Assembly (NCBI GenBank): GCA_963575745.1
Contig: CAUYUJ010003681.1
Location: forward strand, 191,501-240,062
Origin: Prorocentrum cordatum
Taxonomy: Eukaryota > Sar > Dinophyceae > Prorocentrales > Prorocentraceae
DNA length: 48,562 nt
Direction: 5' to 3'
Part shown: piece by piece, positions 1 to 11,040 of the stretch
Position numbering within the stretch: the first letter of the stretch is position 1
How the letters are laid out: the number at the start of each line of letters is the position of its first letter
Translations under genes and position numbers: made by a program
Notes under the pieces: generated by a model
What the model was told of the DNA's origin: nothing
The model's database searches: none
What the model saw: only the letters and a program-made list of their open reading frames with translations

Positions 1-35
1 TTTGCAGCCAGGCTAGCCAGATCGCGGTCAGCGTC

Positions 36-1630
36 GTGGACAGACGTGCGCCCCGCTTCGTTTATCGGCCAGGACTTAATTCTTCTTTCCAAGATCGGCA
101 TTTTGGTGTGGGACGCGCCCAGAAGTCCGTTGCGAGCAGCGCGGGCCACCCCGCTATCATGCTGCAGCCCGAGGGCAAGCCATCGAGGATGCTGGGCCCG
201 AGATCCCGACCGAGCCGATTGGGAGGTCCAAGGCGAACGACCCGCCGATTGTCAACAGCGCATCGACGATCAACGCGCCGGTCGAGCCCATCAACCAGCT
301 CGTCAGCAGGAAGGAGCTGCACGTCCCCAGGCGTCTTCGGCCACGACAACCGAAGGGGTCGAGACTACTGCAGCTGCGACGCCCGCTTTGACGCTCTGCC
401 CCACTTCGGCACTGGCCCCGCGCCTGAGGCTGACGACTTTGCCGCGCTCCCGACCCTCCCCGCGACGCGCGTCGCCGAGCCGCTGCAGGATTGCGTCGCC
501 TGCGGTGAGGAGTCCCGCGAGGCATGCGGCGCGCCCGTGGGCGCGTTCGGCGCGCCCGTGGCCCTGGGCTGCGACGCTGATGGGACTGGCCAGAAGGAGA
601 TCAGCATCGTGGAGGAGAGGAAGCTACGAGGGAAGGGGCTTACAGAAGGAGGCGAAGCCGCTGCTCGTCGCAGGCAGGCGCTCGGCGTTCGCCACCAACG
701 AGGGCGGCGTTCAGCCGCGCCAGGTCAGCCACGCCTTGGTCACAGATCTGGCCAATTCTACGAGGGCCAGCCCAGCCTCTACCATGCGCAGTACCGTATT
801 TTTTGTTCGAATGGTGCTGTAACCCCGACGGCAAGCTAAGCGCCACCTGGATGAGGAAGGGGGGGGCTACCGCTAGGCGGGGCCAACTGGACCACGACTT
901 ACCTTGCCAGCGGCCAGAGCGCGTGTGTTCACGCAGCAGGCCCTTGCCAGCCGCGGACCGCATTGCGGCGTCTTGTCGTCAAAACTCCTAGGGGTGCCAG
1001 GCCAAGTCCGAGCAAATGATCGGCCTGTTCTTGCAGTCGATGTCTCGGCTGCGCAAGGAGTTCGGCGCCCAGCTCGCCGTCTCGCTCGAGCGGCCGAGGC
1101 GCTGCGACGGCCAGGGCCCCGACAAGAACGCGACCGCCGCGAGGCTGAAGGAGCAGATCCCTCGAGTCGTGGATTTCGACGGCTGCGTGGTCGATCGTAA
1201 GACGAACAAGGGGTGTCCATATCAAGTGTCCACATCATGAAGCCGTGGCGGGTCGTCACTGGCCATGCGGGCTCGACGATTCGCTGAGGAAGTTCCGCGA
1301 CGGTCGCATCCTCGCGCAGAGGCCCGCGGCATTGACGCGAATAACAGCGATAACTGCGCGCGCAAGCTCGCGGAGGTGCGGGCCGAACAGCTGCAGCGAC
1401 TCAACCGCCATCTCCCCCTGGAAGCGCATCGCGCGACAACAGGGAGGGCGATCCGCGGGGCGGTTCCAGCTGCTGCGGCTCCGCAGGAAACAGTGCTCAC
1501 AGCAGCGGCGGAGCGGGCGTTCCGGCCCGCCGCGACGCAGTTCCGCGCGAACACGGGCACCCGGTCAACGACTCGCTGGCACGGGTTATCCGCGTCACTG
1601 GCGGATTGCAGAGAGTTGCCGGGATGGCGC
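36..1630 (+). other. Possible gag / 5' pol part of the copia remnant, unrecognised
   Basis: GC-rich sequence upstream of the integrase remnant where the gag and protease regions of a copia element are expected. Two overlapping + frames stay open from about 36 to 839 and others from about 1016 to 1747, but none gives a convincing gag motif, CCHC zinc knuckle or aspartic protease DTG triad. Calling it gag/5' pol is inference from position alone. Confidence 0.3.
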
Positions 1631-1635
1631 TTAAT

Positions 1636-2560
1636 CTCTACTGCGATGTCTGCGCTGCGCACCAGCGACCACTTCCACGCCGATCCGGGCGATTTCGATG
1701 GGATCGCGTTTTCCGCGGCTCCGTCGGGAATCAGTTGGTCCACTTGAGCGCGGCCGACCTGGCCTCAGGTATCATTTTGCGCGGCACTGTCCGCCCGTTG
1801 TTTTCGCTCGATTGGGGGCGCACCTTTCGGCGCGCCTCAGCGGGTGAATCCCGGTGGAGGAGGCGAGTTTCGAGCGGGGTTTCTCCATGGAGCTCGAGGG
1901 CGCGGGTCGCCGCCTAATGACTACGTCTGCGGCCGCGCCGCAGCAGAACGCCACCGTGGAACGACGCGGGGGTCAAGGGAGTGCGCGCGAGGAAGCTGAT
2001 CGACCAGCTCAGCGTCTGGGTCGACCAGCCCGCGGTCGCCTACAAGACCCAGTGGCCGATTGCCCCCGCGTGCCGGGCCATGGGCAGCCAGGTCAATTCC
2101 AAGGGCTATTCGCCCTCGCAGTGGGTGCTTGGACGAGGCCTTCGCCCGCCGTGCTTCTTGCTGGACAGCGCCGGCAACCCCCACTTGCGTGAGGACATCG
2201 TGTCCGACGAGCCATTGTCGGAAAGGATCGCCATCGCGGGGGCCGCCCAGGCCTCCGCCCAGCAGTCGGGGTTCAACTGGTCCCTCTCAAGGGCGCCGTT
2301 GGCCCGATCTCGGGCCGATGGGGCTCAGCGCGCTGCTGGCGCGTGCCAGACAGGCGATCAGGTGCGCCACTGCAGGGGCAGCGGCAAGCCTGCGAGGGAA
2401 TGGGCATTGCAGTGGCACGGGCCCTGCGCCATCATCGGCTTCGCGGGCGCCGCCAACGCCCGGGGTAGCCGCGCTCCGCGAAGGACAACCGAGGACACGC
2501 CGCGCCGGGGCATCGGGATCGGCGCCATGGGGCCAAGTGCTGAACCTGTCGAGCGGCGCC
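1636..2560 (+). pseudogene. copia-type integrase remnant
   Basis: In one frame a CDVC motif (about 1642-1653) is followed by SLDWG (about 1806), matching the zinc-binding and first-Asp region of copia integrases. In a second frame (about 1854-1975) come a FERGFSMELEGAG-like stretch and QNATVERRGG, the usual context of the catalytic Glu. In a third frame (about 1981-2330) come KLIDQLS and GYSPSQWVLGRGLRPP, the family hallmark near the end of the core, and then W-HGPC-IIG of the C-terminal part. At least two frameshifts separate these pieces, so no functional integrase remains. The family assignment rests on the GYSPSQWVLG and QNATVERRGG motifs. Confidence 0.78.
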
Positions 2561-2689
2561 CAGCCGCCAGGGCCATCTCCTGGCGACCCGACGGACGCAA
2601 GTCCCCCGCCTCGCCCGGATCGTGGAGGAGGCGGCGGCGGAGGCGGCGGGCCACCAGCGCCTGGGCCAGGAGGCTAGAGAGAGGGAGAA

Positions 2690-2694
2690 AGAGG

Positions 2695-2738
<44 letters not shown>

Positions 2739-2742
2739 AGCC
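2690..2742. repeat. (GA)n microsatellite
   Basis: Nearly uninterrupted GA dinucleotides inside the retroelement remnant, between the integrase and RT parts. Probably a later expansion. Confidence 0.9.
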
Positions 2743-3429
2743 AGCACCTCCAGGAGACGATGAGCACATGTTCCTTGATCTCTCTGGTCCTACACCGCAG
2801 AGGAGACCGCGCGAAGTAGCCGTGCCTCCACAACTTCCAGCGCCACCAGCACCGCCCCAGCAAAACGCCACCGTTACGCACAACTTCGGCAACGTCGAGG
2901 ATGCCTCAGCAAGCCGCCGCATCCGCGAGTTCGCCCAATGGTTGGCGCGCAGGCAGGGGGGCGCTGAGTTCACCGCCAGTGGGAGGGGCCCGCGGCAGGG
3001 GGCAATCGGCCCCGCCGCCGTCGGGAGGAGTCGTTGGGCAGCAGCAGCAGCTACAGCCGCCGCTGCTGCCGCCGCCGGCGGGGCCGCCGCCAGCCGCGGC
3101 GCCGCCGCCTGCGGCGCAAGCCCTAGGCCCAGGCAGCGCCGCCGCTCCTGCTGCAGCTTCGGGCGCAGCCGCCGCCGTTTTTCAGCCACCGCCAGAAGCG
3201 GCGCCTGAAGGTCCAGTCGTGGACGACGACCAGGGCGGCACATCCGATTGGTTCCGGATCCGTCATGATCCAATTTAGAGTGGCAGAGGATAACGGAGGG
3301 GCAGGCGCGTCGTGAAGCAGTGGCAAGGCGCGCACTCGACACCGGGAACCAGTGCGGCACGAGGACGCAGCGCCAGCTTCACCAGGATAACGCTCCACAG
3401 GCGTTTTTGCGAGACCGCTGGGGGGAGCT

Positions 3430-5036
3430 CGACCCGTGCGAGCGGGCTATCAAGCGCAAGGAGCTTTTGGACGACCTAAGTGGCCGAAGGACACCATGAA
3501 GGTGGACCTCTGCCTGGACAACTACTTCCACGTGCGCGACGACGAGCTCCACTCCGCCGCCCGACTCCACGAGGTGTTGCTTACGAGAAGCGCGACTGCT
3601 AAGGAGTTCAAGCATGATGATATCAACGCCACAGAGGAGAATTAGGAGAATGTCGCGGATATCGCCGCGAGGACCGAGTGGTTCAAGTGGACGGAGCTCG
3701 GCGCCTACCAGGAGTTCCCGCCCAAGGAGCTGACGGAACACCCGCGGCGCAACCGTGGCATTCGCAAGGCGGGCGCGATAGGCGCTGACCAGGAAAGGTC
3801 AGGACACGATGAAGACCCGCTTGGTCGCGCAGGGCTGCTGGGGGGACAACTCGCAGATCATGGCGGATGCACCTACCGGGCCAAGGGGCGCTTTGTATCT
3901 GACCCTGGTTGCCGCAGCCCAGAAGAGCTGCGACCTCTTGTCGCGTGACGCGATGACGGCCTACCTGCCGTGGGGGGGCATCGAGAGGCTATTGCTTCTG
4001 CGCGCTCTGTCCAAGAAGCCGCCGCCGGGGCCGCAGCCTGGCGAGATCGCGATGGCCGCGGGCGCGATCTACGGGGCGCGCGGCGCTGGTCGGCAGCGGT
4101 GCGAGCCGCTGGAGGCATGCGATCTCATCGCTGGAGAAGAAGCTGCACCTCAAGGGGGGCGAGGGGGTCATCAAGTACTGCGGATTTACTATCACCAAGC
4201 CCAACGACGAGCTCAGGGTGACCCAAGCCACCGCGGCCTCGCAGGTGGACTTGTCGACCTGAAGGCCCAGCGCGGTCGCGGTGCGGAGGTCCGACTCACC
4301 ATCTCCGAGATGTCAAGTTGTCGACGCACGTTCGGGCAGTTGTTGTGGCTGGCAGTCCAGACCCGGGTCGACATTGCGTGCCTGGTGAGTTTCGCGGCCC
4401 GCCGTGCCAGCGCCGCCGCTGTGGCCAATGCGAAGGCGCTCAACAAGACTGTCGCTTACGTGCACTCCACGGCAAACTTCGCGATCGTGCTCCGGCGTAA
4501 CCTCGTCGACCTGATGACTTGCGCCCCCGTGAGGTTCAGCGTCGCCGCGTTCGCTAGCGTGGACGGGGTCAAAAGCCAGCACGGCATGGCGATTGGGCCC
4601 ACGCATCGCCCTCGCGATGTGTCGTCGGAGGCCGCTACGACCTCTGCCTGCCCGTGGCCTAGCGCTCAGGCGCTGCGAAGCGGGCGGCGAATTCGACTTG
4701 CGCCGCCGAGGGCTACGCGACCCTTGAAGGAGCGGAGACTAACATATGTTTCCGCCAGCTGCTGACCGAGGCCAACAACGCAGGCCCAAGGAGGTGCCCG
4801 AGCAGATCGACGTCCTCGCATACAAGCCCTCCAGGAAGGTCCACAGCTAAAGCAAGGGCCTCGCGACGCAAATCCAGTCCGATGTGAGCCAGCCCCCGGA
4901 CAAGCGGTTCCGCATCGCAGCCTCCATGACCAAGGAGGCCGTTCACCCGAACGAGGCCCATCGGCCCAGTTGGGTCCCCAACTGGGCCATGGTCGCCAAC
5001 GCCTTGACGAAGGCGATGGGCCCGCAAGCGCACTGA
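3430..5036 (+). pseudogene. copia-type reverse transcriptase / RNase H remnant
   Basis: The start of the RT is visible at 3809-4010 as KTRLVAQG, then DAPTGPRGALYLTLVAAAQ and SRDAMTAYLP (the D-x-x-x-A-[FY]-L motif A context of copia). A shifted frame (about 4140-4260) carries YCGFTITK. The first frame returns with GQLLWLAVQTRVDIACLVSF and VDGVKSQHG (about 4330-4580), the RT end and RNase H start. The segment 4746-5036 carries WVPNWAMVANALTKAMG, the terminal RNase H motif, and ends in a stop, with another stop before it at about 4848. The YVDD motif is lost in a frame-scrambled stretch (4020-4140). The gene is clearly inactive; homology to copia pol is solid. Confidence 0.82.
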
Positions 5037-5130
5037 CGGCGCTAGGCTGCCGAACGCTGCCACGCTCGCCTCTGTCCTGTTCACCTGCCTCGGAAAGGTC
5101 AGAGGGCGGCGTGCGCCATCACCGGCGGCG

Positions 5131-5859
5131 CCCAGCGACTGCAGCTTCTACTGCGACGCGTGCTGCATCGCGGTATTCACCCTGGGCATGATGATGGGTT
5201 TCGGCATCTTCGCCAGCGCGTGGAAGGTCATGAGGCAAATTCACTCGCTCCAGAAGGCGAATCCGAACGAGCACAGCGCCGAGCGCAAGACTTTAAACGG
5301 CGAGTACCCTGGTTGGGATGGACGTCATCTCGGCAGACGCTACAATCCAACGAGCCAGCCAAACATTCCAGTGGAGCATGACTACGATGGGGGCGTCCAT
5401 ATGTTTCCTGCGGATGGCACTGAGAGCAGCATGCAGGCATTGAGCGCATCATCTTCCAGCGCAGCAGCTGCGCCACAGCTTCCCTGGCCGCCGCGCGCAT
5501 CAGCCCCGGGAAGCAGAAGGTCCACGCGCACTTCGCCGAGCGCGGTTTTGGTTTCGAGCTCATCAAGTACAGGCGTGGTTTCTTTGAAAGGATCTACGCC
5601 GACAGTGCCATCTCTGTGACTGAACATCTGCGCGACCAAACGCCGCGAGTTCATCGCGGGGCACTGCGCCCGCAGTGCCTGCATCATTTGCAAGACCTGC
5701 GAGAAGCACGCGTCTTGGCTCCGACGCAACTACGCAACCCGCGAGCCGGATTTCTCGAGGATGCACAATTCGGTGCGATGGGATCTTATGAGTTTCTGGG
5801 GAAAGGTAACTCTCGCGGAGCCGCACGCGAAGGGCAACAAGGCCAATCGGGCCTTATGA
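5131..5859 (+). pseudogene. Membrane-segment plus Cys-rich coding remnant, unknown family
   Basis: About 100 bases after the RNase H end, one frame reads FYCDACCIAVFTLGMMMGFG (about 5143-5202), a plausible membrane-spanning helix, then continues open to about 5620. A different frame reads HFAERGFGFELIKYRRGFF (about 5520-5580). A third reads ICATKRREF, HCARSACIICKTCEKH and WLRRNYATREPDF and stops at 5857-5859. The clustered Cys/His residues suggest a zinc-binding fold. The three segments are joined only by frameshifts, so this is a decayed reading frame. It could be an extra 3' ORF of the copia element or a separate remnant. No function is assigned. Confidence 0.45.
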
Positions 5860-7019
5860 GTGAGTCCATCCGCTGCAGAAGCCGCGTTAATCATCGACGT
5901 ACGTCCGCATTGCCAGTCTCTTGTTACACCCGGTCTAAAGATGCACGCGCCAATCCGCAGTGCCATCGCAAGTTTCATTCAGTGTGCGTAATTGTTTTTG
6001 AATGATGCGGCGACGACCGCAGCATTTGACATTCAGATCTTGCCGCGAGGGTGACAATATTGTTGTCCTTCTTGCCGGGTGCCCGCCGCAGATTGCCGCC
6101 GGCCGTGAGAGAAGGTGTTCGTTCACAGGCTTGTGTAGCGCATCCAATAAAATGGCCCCAGGGCCCCCTGTTGCAAGCCGACTTTTGCCGTTTTCCTACC
6201 CTAGCCCCGAGATGTGCAGAGCCCGGCGCTCTGCTGCCGTCGAATTATTTCGATAATCCGATCCGTTCAACGAATGGAGGGTCCGTTTGTCGACATGCCC
6301 GAAGCGAGTGTCCATTGATCTGCCCGACGCTCTCTGGACGCGGAACTGCCAGCGCTTTTTCGAGAGCCGTGCAAGGGGGAGTGTGATGATTTGCGCTCCC
6401 CAGCGCTCAATTCCCCCGCTTCCGCTTCGCTTTCGCTCATTGCGGGTGTTCCCCTCTCTCTCATGTTCTGCCTGCAATCGTTTCTTTCGAACAGGGCCTT
6501 CGCCTACGAGCTACGCCTGTTGTTCGCGCCGCGCTCGCAGCAAGACCATCGGGGGTGCCGGGCGCCCATCCATCTCACAGAAAGGCTCCTGCGTTCCCTT
6601 GAAGGCTTTTGCGACTGCCGGATCCGGCGCCCCTGACAGGTTTTGGGGTTTTGGCTCTGGCCCGCTCCTTCCTCTTGCGTGCAACTCCTGGGAGGTTAAA
6701 TTCTGAATCGGCCAAGGTATTTCCCCGGCGCAAATTTGGCCGGATCTCGGTTTATTGCCCGATGGGTTGGGCCCAATGCCGTTGGATCCAGATGAATCCC
6801 ACTTAGCACAGTATCATCCCGCTTCATCCAGTTGTACCCTGGTATTAAGTTTGCTTGATTTGGCCCATTAGTTCATATGTCGTAATTGTTATGAAGAAAA
6901 CCTGCCTGGAATTGCCTGTTAACTTCCAAGAAGACAGCACGCACGCCAAAACAATTAGCCCGGCGACGGACCCAACCATATGGAGTTGTCAGCACCGTCG
7001 TTGTATGCACCGCATTCGG
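5860..7019. other. No gene seen; non-coding stretch
   Basis: Lower-GC sequence with only short chance frames. No recognisable protein motif, RNA gene or tandem repeat was found. Confidence 0.6.
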
Positions 7020-8650
7020 AGGAGGTCCGTATAAAGCGACAAAGCGTGTGAGCGGTGTGTCAAAAATTGTCTGGTAGGCGCATGCGGGACCAGCCACTTG
7101 GGCCGTCGGTGGAAATCCATATGGGGCCACGAAGCGCGTGCGGGTGTGCCGAAATGAGTGCGGTGGGCGCAGGCGAAAGCAGCCACTGGTGCTTTCGATG
7201 GGGCCCCCTTTGGGGCAACGAAACACGTGATGGGGCGTGCCCGACTGTGCGTGGGTGGCGCATGCGGGCTACGAAACGTGTGAGCTCGTTGGAGCTCCCC
7301 ATGGGGCCACGAAACGTGTGAGGGGTGTGACTCACTTGGTGTGGGTGACGCATGCGGGCGGTGGCACTGCGGCCTTCGGTGAAGCCCCCTTGGGGGCCAC
7401 GGCGCGCGTGCGGGGTGTGCCGGAATGGGCGTGGGTGGCGCATGCCGGCGGTGGCATTGGGGCCTCCGGGGGAGCTTTGTATGGGGCCACGAAACGTGCG
7501 ACTGGTGTGGCACAATGGGTGTGGGCGACGCGTGCGGGCGGTGGCAATGTCGTTCTCGGTGGAACTCCCTATAAAGGGGGCACGAAACGTGTAAGGGGTG
7601 TGATGACATGGGTGTGGGTGACGCATGCGGGCGGTGGCACCAGGGCCCTCGGTGGAGCTCTTTGTGGGGGCTCGAAACGTGTGAGGGGTGTGACGAAACG
7701 GGTGTGAGTGACGCATTCGGGCGGTGGCACTAAGGCCTTCGGTGGAGCTCCCTACGGGGCCACGAAGCATGTGAGGGGTGTGGCGCAATGGGTGTGGGTG
7801 ACGCATGCGGGCGGTTGCACTGGGGCCTTCGTTGGAACTCCTTATGGGGGTTCGAAACGTGTGAGGAGTGTGTCGACGTGGGTGTGGGTGACGCATACGG
7901 GCGGTGGCACTAAGGCCTTCGGTGGAGCTTTCTACGGGGCCACGAAGCGTGTGAGGGGTGTGGCGAAATGCGCGTGGGTGACGCATGCGGGGGGTGGCAC
8001 TTGCACCTTGGTTGGGGCTCCCTATGGGGCCACGAAGCGAGTCAGGTGTGTAACGACATGGGTGCTGGTGACGCGCGGTGTCACTATGCGGCCACGTAAC
8101 GTGTAAGGGGTGTGACGAAACGGGTGTGGTTGACTCATGCGGGCGGTGGCACTGGGGCCTCCGGTGGAGCTCCCGACGTGGCCACGAAACGTGTGATTGG
8201 TGTGTCGAAGTGGGTGTGGGTGACGCATGCGGGCGGTGGCACTGTGGCCTTCGGTGGAGTTCCCTATGGGGCCACGAAACGTGTGAGGAGTGTGTGCCGA
8301 AATGGGTGTGGGTGACGTATGCGGGCGGTGGCACTTGGGCGTTCGGTGGAGTTCACTATGGGGCGACGAAACGTGTGAGTGGTGTACCGAAATGGGTGTG
8401 GGTGGCGCATGCGGGCGGTGGCACTTGGGCGTTCGGTGGAGTTCACTATGGGGCCACGAAACGTGTGAGTGGTGTGGCGAAATGGATGTGGATGGCGCAT
8501 GCGGACGGTGGCACTGTGGCCTTCAGTCGAGCTCCCTATGGGCCACGAAACGTGTGAGGGGTGTGCCGAAATGGGTGTGGGTGACGCATGCGGGCGGTGG
8601 CACTGAGGCCTTCGGTGGAGTTCCCTATGGGGCTTCGAAACGTTGTACTG
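7020..8650. repeat. 90-bp tandem array (about 18 degenerate units)
   Basis: Each unit contains the core CATGCGGGCGGTGGCAC and a conserved CACGAAACGTGTGAGGGGTG segment. The core recurs at 7081, 7170, 7261, 7351, 7441, 7531, 7624, 7714, 7804, 7894, 7984, 8136, 8226, 8318, 8408, 8498 and 8587, so spacing is 90 bp in most steps, with 89, 91, 92 and 93 elsewhere and one damaged unit near 8070. Because 90 is divisible by three, long periodic frames open on both strands (30-residue period on +, reading GATKRV...THAGGGT). I treat these as by-products of the period rather than proven protein. Confidence 0.95.
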
Positions 8651-8760
8651 GGTGGGTGAAACGCAGGGTGGAGGGAGGAGGGGGAGGAGGGAGGAGGAAG
8701 GAAGGAAGAAAGGAGGAGACGCGGGGACCGTCTCTTCGAAACGAGGACCCAACACCACAG

Positions 8761-8868
8761 GTCGGTTGGGAAAAGTTCTGCCTGCCCACGGGTGCCGTAC
8801 GAGAACTGCTTATCTCCCGATGGATCCGCAGGGCCCTGGGGCATGTTGCACAGCTCCAGGTCGAGGAA
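8761..8868 (+). other. Candidate internal exon (36 codons), low confidence
   Basis: A 108-base block lies between an acceptor-like CACCACAG (ending 8760) and a consensus-like donor GTAAGTG (from 8869). It is open in one frame, phase 0 at both ends, and encodes a helix-like peptide with LPTGAVRELLISRWIRRALG. No partner exon was identified nearby and the family is not recognised. A chance combination is quite possible. Confidence 0.25.
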
Positions 8869-9059
8869 GTAAGTGCCCTAGATTTACCTTCGTCATGATG
8901 GATGCCCACCCCAACCCTCAGCCCCAGGATCGTGGCCGTCGTCGGGAGCATACACGTCCCCGGCATCGAGGACGGCAGGGCGGCTGCCAGGGTCCGGCCC
9001 AGACCAGCGGCTGGCAGAAGTTGCGTTCACGAGCTTTTCGCTTCGCGTTGCGCGCTGCC

Positions 9060-9190
9060 GGGTCTGCCCTGCCGCGACGCGCAGACCTTGTCCAAGCGTC
9101 ACTGCCCCGCGCCTTTCCCAGCCTCCCGCCCCGCGGAGCGGAGCGACGACATGGCGTGTCGCCGGGGCCGCCGCGACATGCTGAACGACA
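9060..9190. repeat. Dispersed repeat, copy 1 (partner near 32.9 kb)
   Basis: The segment shares CCCGCGGAGCGGAGCGAC, then GCGTGTCGCC, then GCCGCCGCGACA, in the same order and orientation as 32889-33010. A preceding run, GCGTC...CGAGCTTTTC / GCGTCAC...GCGCCTTTCC, is also alignable. It looks like a degenerate interspersed element of at least 100 bp. No coding or terminal structure was found. Confidence 0.65.
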
Positions 9191-9630
9191 ATCTCTAGCA
9201 GTAAGCTTTCAGGGCTAATGACGTGGGCACCCGCTAGCGCGCACCCTTACAGCACGCAGGGAAGCGGCAACACAATCACGACTTTCGCACGGCAAGATCG
9301 CTTCCTGGCGCCAATCGGGGCACTGATCTTTCAAGTACGGGTCGGAGAGATGCGGAAGTTTTCCCCCCCCCGTTTCCTTTACAATTGGGTTGGTTGCACC
9401 GTTTCCTCCATGCATGGAGTGGCTCGCCCAAAGGAGTTCAGAGAGGCAGGGGTGGTCTTAGGACAGGGCGTCAAAAAGATGATGAGGAAGCCGGAGCTGA
9501 GGGGGACTCGTCCACCTCCCTCATTATCCTGTCGATGTCTGGTGAGGTCGGTCGAAATTGGGGCAAACGTTTACCTCTGCGTCTCTCTTCTGTTGTCTTC
9601 CCCTCCCTGCTTTGGCTTCCGTGTTCTTGC
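9191..9630. other. No gene seen
   Basis: A + frame is open through this stretch and on into the following simple repeats, but it has no recognisable domain and its downstream half is microsatellite and G/C-tract translation. Confidence 0.5.
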
Positions 9631-9636
9631 CTCCTC

Positions 9637-9709
9637 TTTTCTCTCTCTCTCTCTCTCTTTCTCTTTCTTTCTCTCTTTATTTCTCTCTCTCTCTCTCTAT
9701 CCCTCTTCT

Positions 9710-9746
<37 letters not shown>

Positions 9747-9784
9747 TCTGTATGTACATACATGTATTTATACATATATATATA

Positions 9785-9815
<31 letters not shown>

Positions 9816-9822
9816 GTGAAAG
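9637..9822. repeat. Compound (CT)n-(TA)n microsatellite
   Basis: CT-rich runs (9637-9745) pass into TA/TATG runs (9750-9820). The same CT next to TA combination recurs at 10951-11038, 13085-13260, 33180-33275, 45655-45703, 45885-46060 and 47595-47703. Confidence 0.9.
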
Positions 9823-9840
9823 AGCGTGTTCTACCGCTGC

Positions 9841-10945
9841 TGGCGGAAAACCGGGGCGGGTCACTACCGGTTCGAACCCCTCCCCCCCCCCCCTCCGGAA
9901 AACCGGGGGGGGGTCACTACCGGTTCGAACCCCTCCCCCCCCACCCCCCCCCCAGCTCATCATGAAAAGGGGGGGGGGGTCACTACCGGTTCGAACCCCC
10001 CCCCCCCCTCGAAAACCGAGTGGGGGTGCGGACAGTGGTGGGGACGGTGTTGGTGGGGACAGTGGTGAGGGGACAGCGGGACAGTGGTGGGGACAGTGGG
10101 GGGACAGTGGGACAGCGGTGGGGACGGTAGTGGTGGGGACAGTGGTGGGGACAATGGTGGGAACAGGGGGGACAGTGGACAGTGGTGGGAACGGTGGTGG
10201 TGGGGACAGTGGTGTGGGGACAGTGGGAATGAGGTGGAAACACTGGGACAGTGGAGGGTACAATGGTGGTGGGGACACTGGTAAAGGCGTCGGCGAGGAC
10301 GGCGGTGGGACAATGGGACAGAGGTACAGTGGGGACAGTGGTGGGGACAGTGGGGACAGTGGTGGGAACAGTGGGACAGCTCAGTGGGACAGCGGAGGAG
10401 TCAGTGGGACAGTGGGGACAGTGGGGATAGGCAGTGGTTGGGTCCGTGGAGACAGTGGGGAGAGTGGAACCGTGGTGGGAACAGTTGTGGGAACAGTGGG
10501 GACAGTGCGACAGTGGTGGGGGCACTGGTGGGGACAATAGGGACGGTGGTGGAACCAGCGGGGACAGTGGTGGTGAGGACAGTGGTGCTGGGAACAACAG
10601 TGGGGGATGTGATGCGAGCGGTGGTAGGGACCGGGAGTCGTTTGCTGGCGGTGCGTGGGGGGGGGGGGTCGAACCGGTAGTGACCCCCCTCTGGTTTTCG
10701 AGGGGGGGGGGTCCAACCGGTAGTGACCCCCCCCGGTTTTCCGGATCCGGAGGGGGGGGGGAGGGGTTCGAACCGGTAGTGACCCCCCCCGGTTTTCGAG
10801 GGGGAGGGGGGAGGGGGGGGGGTTAGGGGAGGGGGGGGTTTTGCCGGGGGGAAGGGGGGGGGTTCCAGCAGGGGGGGGGGGATTTTCGGAGGGGGGGGGG
10901 GGGACCCCCGGGTTCCGGAGGAAAAGGTTGGCAATTTTCCACAGT
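9841..10945. repeat. Compound repeat, copy 1: inverted GGTTCGAACC blocks around a GGGGACAGTGG minisatellite
   Basis: The left block (9841-10014) has three copies of GGTCACTACCGGTTCGAACC separated by G/C tracts. The centre (10020-10660) is a degenerate minisatellite of GGGGACAGTGG-type units. The right block (10665-10800) carries the reverse complement GAACCGGTAGTGACCCCCC three times, so left and right blocks are inverted relative to each other. The end segment to 10945 carries ATTTTCGGAGGGG and CAATTTTCCACAGTAAAGCG. Centre and right end are closely matched by 42095-43200. G runs of 8-13 give strong quadruplex potential. No protein is supported. Confidence 0.88.
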
Positions 10946-10950
10946 AAAGC

Positions 10951-10987
10951 GCTCTCTCTCTCTCTCTCTCTCTCTCTTATATATATA

Positions 10988-11038
<51 letters not shown>
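10951..11038. repeat. (CT)n-(TA)n microsatellite
   Basis: CT dinucleotides (10951-10977) followed by about 60 bases of TA dinucleotides. Confidence 0.95.

Positions 11039-11040
<2 letters not shown>

Larger units (their letters stand above)
1..5036 (+). mobile_element. Decayed Ty1/copia-like LTR retrotransposon, left end beyond window
   Basis: Integrase, reverse transcriptase and RNase H remnants occur in the order integrase, then RT, then RNase H on the + strand, which is the Ty1/copia order (Ty3/gypsy has integrase last). Each domain is recognisable only by switching frames, and several in-frame stops are present, so the copy is dead. No LTR pair was found: the 5' end lies outside the window, and nothing around 5-6 kb repeats a sequence near base 1. 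The 3' limit given is the end of the recognisable RNase H; the element may extend further. A GA microsatellite interrupts it near 2.7 kb. Confidence 0.8.

Noticed and set aside
7060-8334. A 424-residue - strand protein of 30-residue repeats
   Set aside because: The 90-bp period divides by three, so frames stay open on both strands without selection; units are diverged and the + frame is broken by indels.
7020-8650. CRISPR array
   Set aside because: Whole 90-bp units are repeated with drift rather than short identical repeats separated by unique spacers, and the DNA is eukaryotic.
9841-10020. tRNA genes or RNA polymerase III B boxes at GGTTCGAACC
   Set aside because: GGTTCGAACC resembles a B box, but no A box, acceptor stem or cloverleaf surrounds it, and it is a palindrome between G/C tracts.
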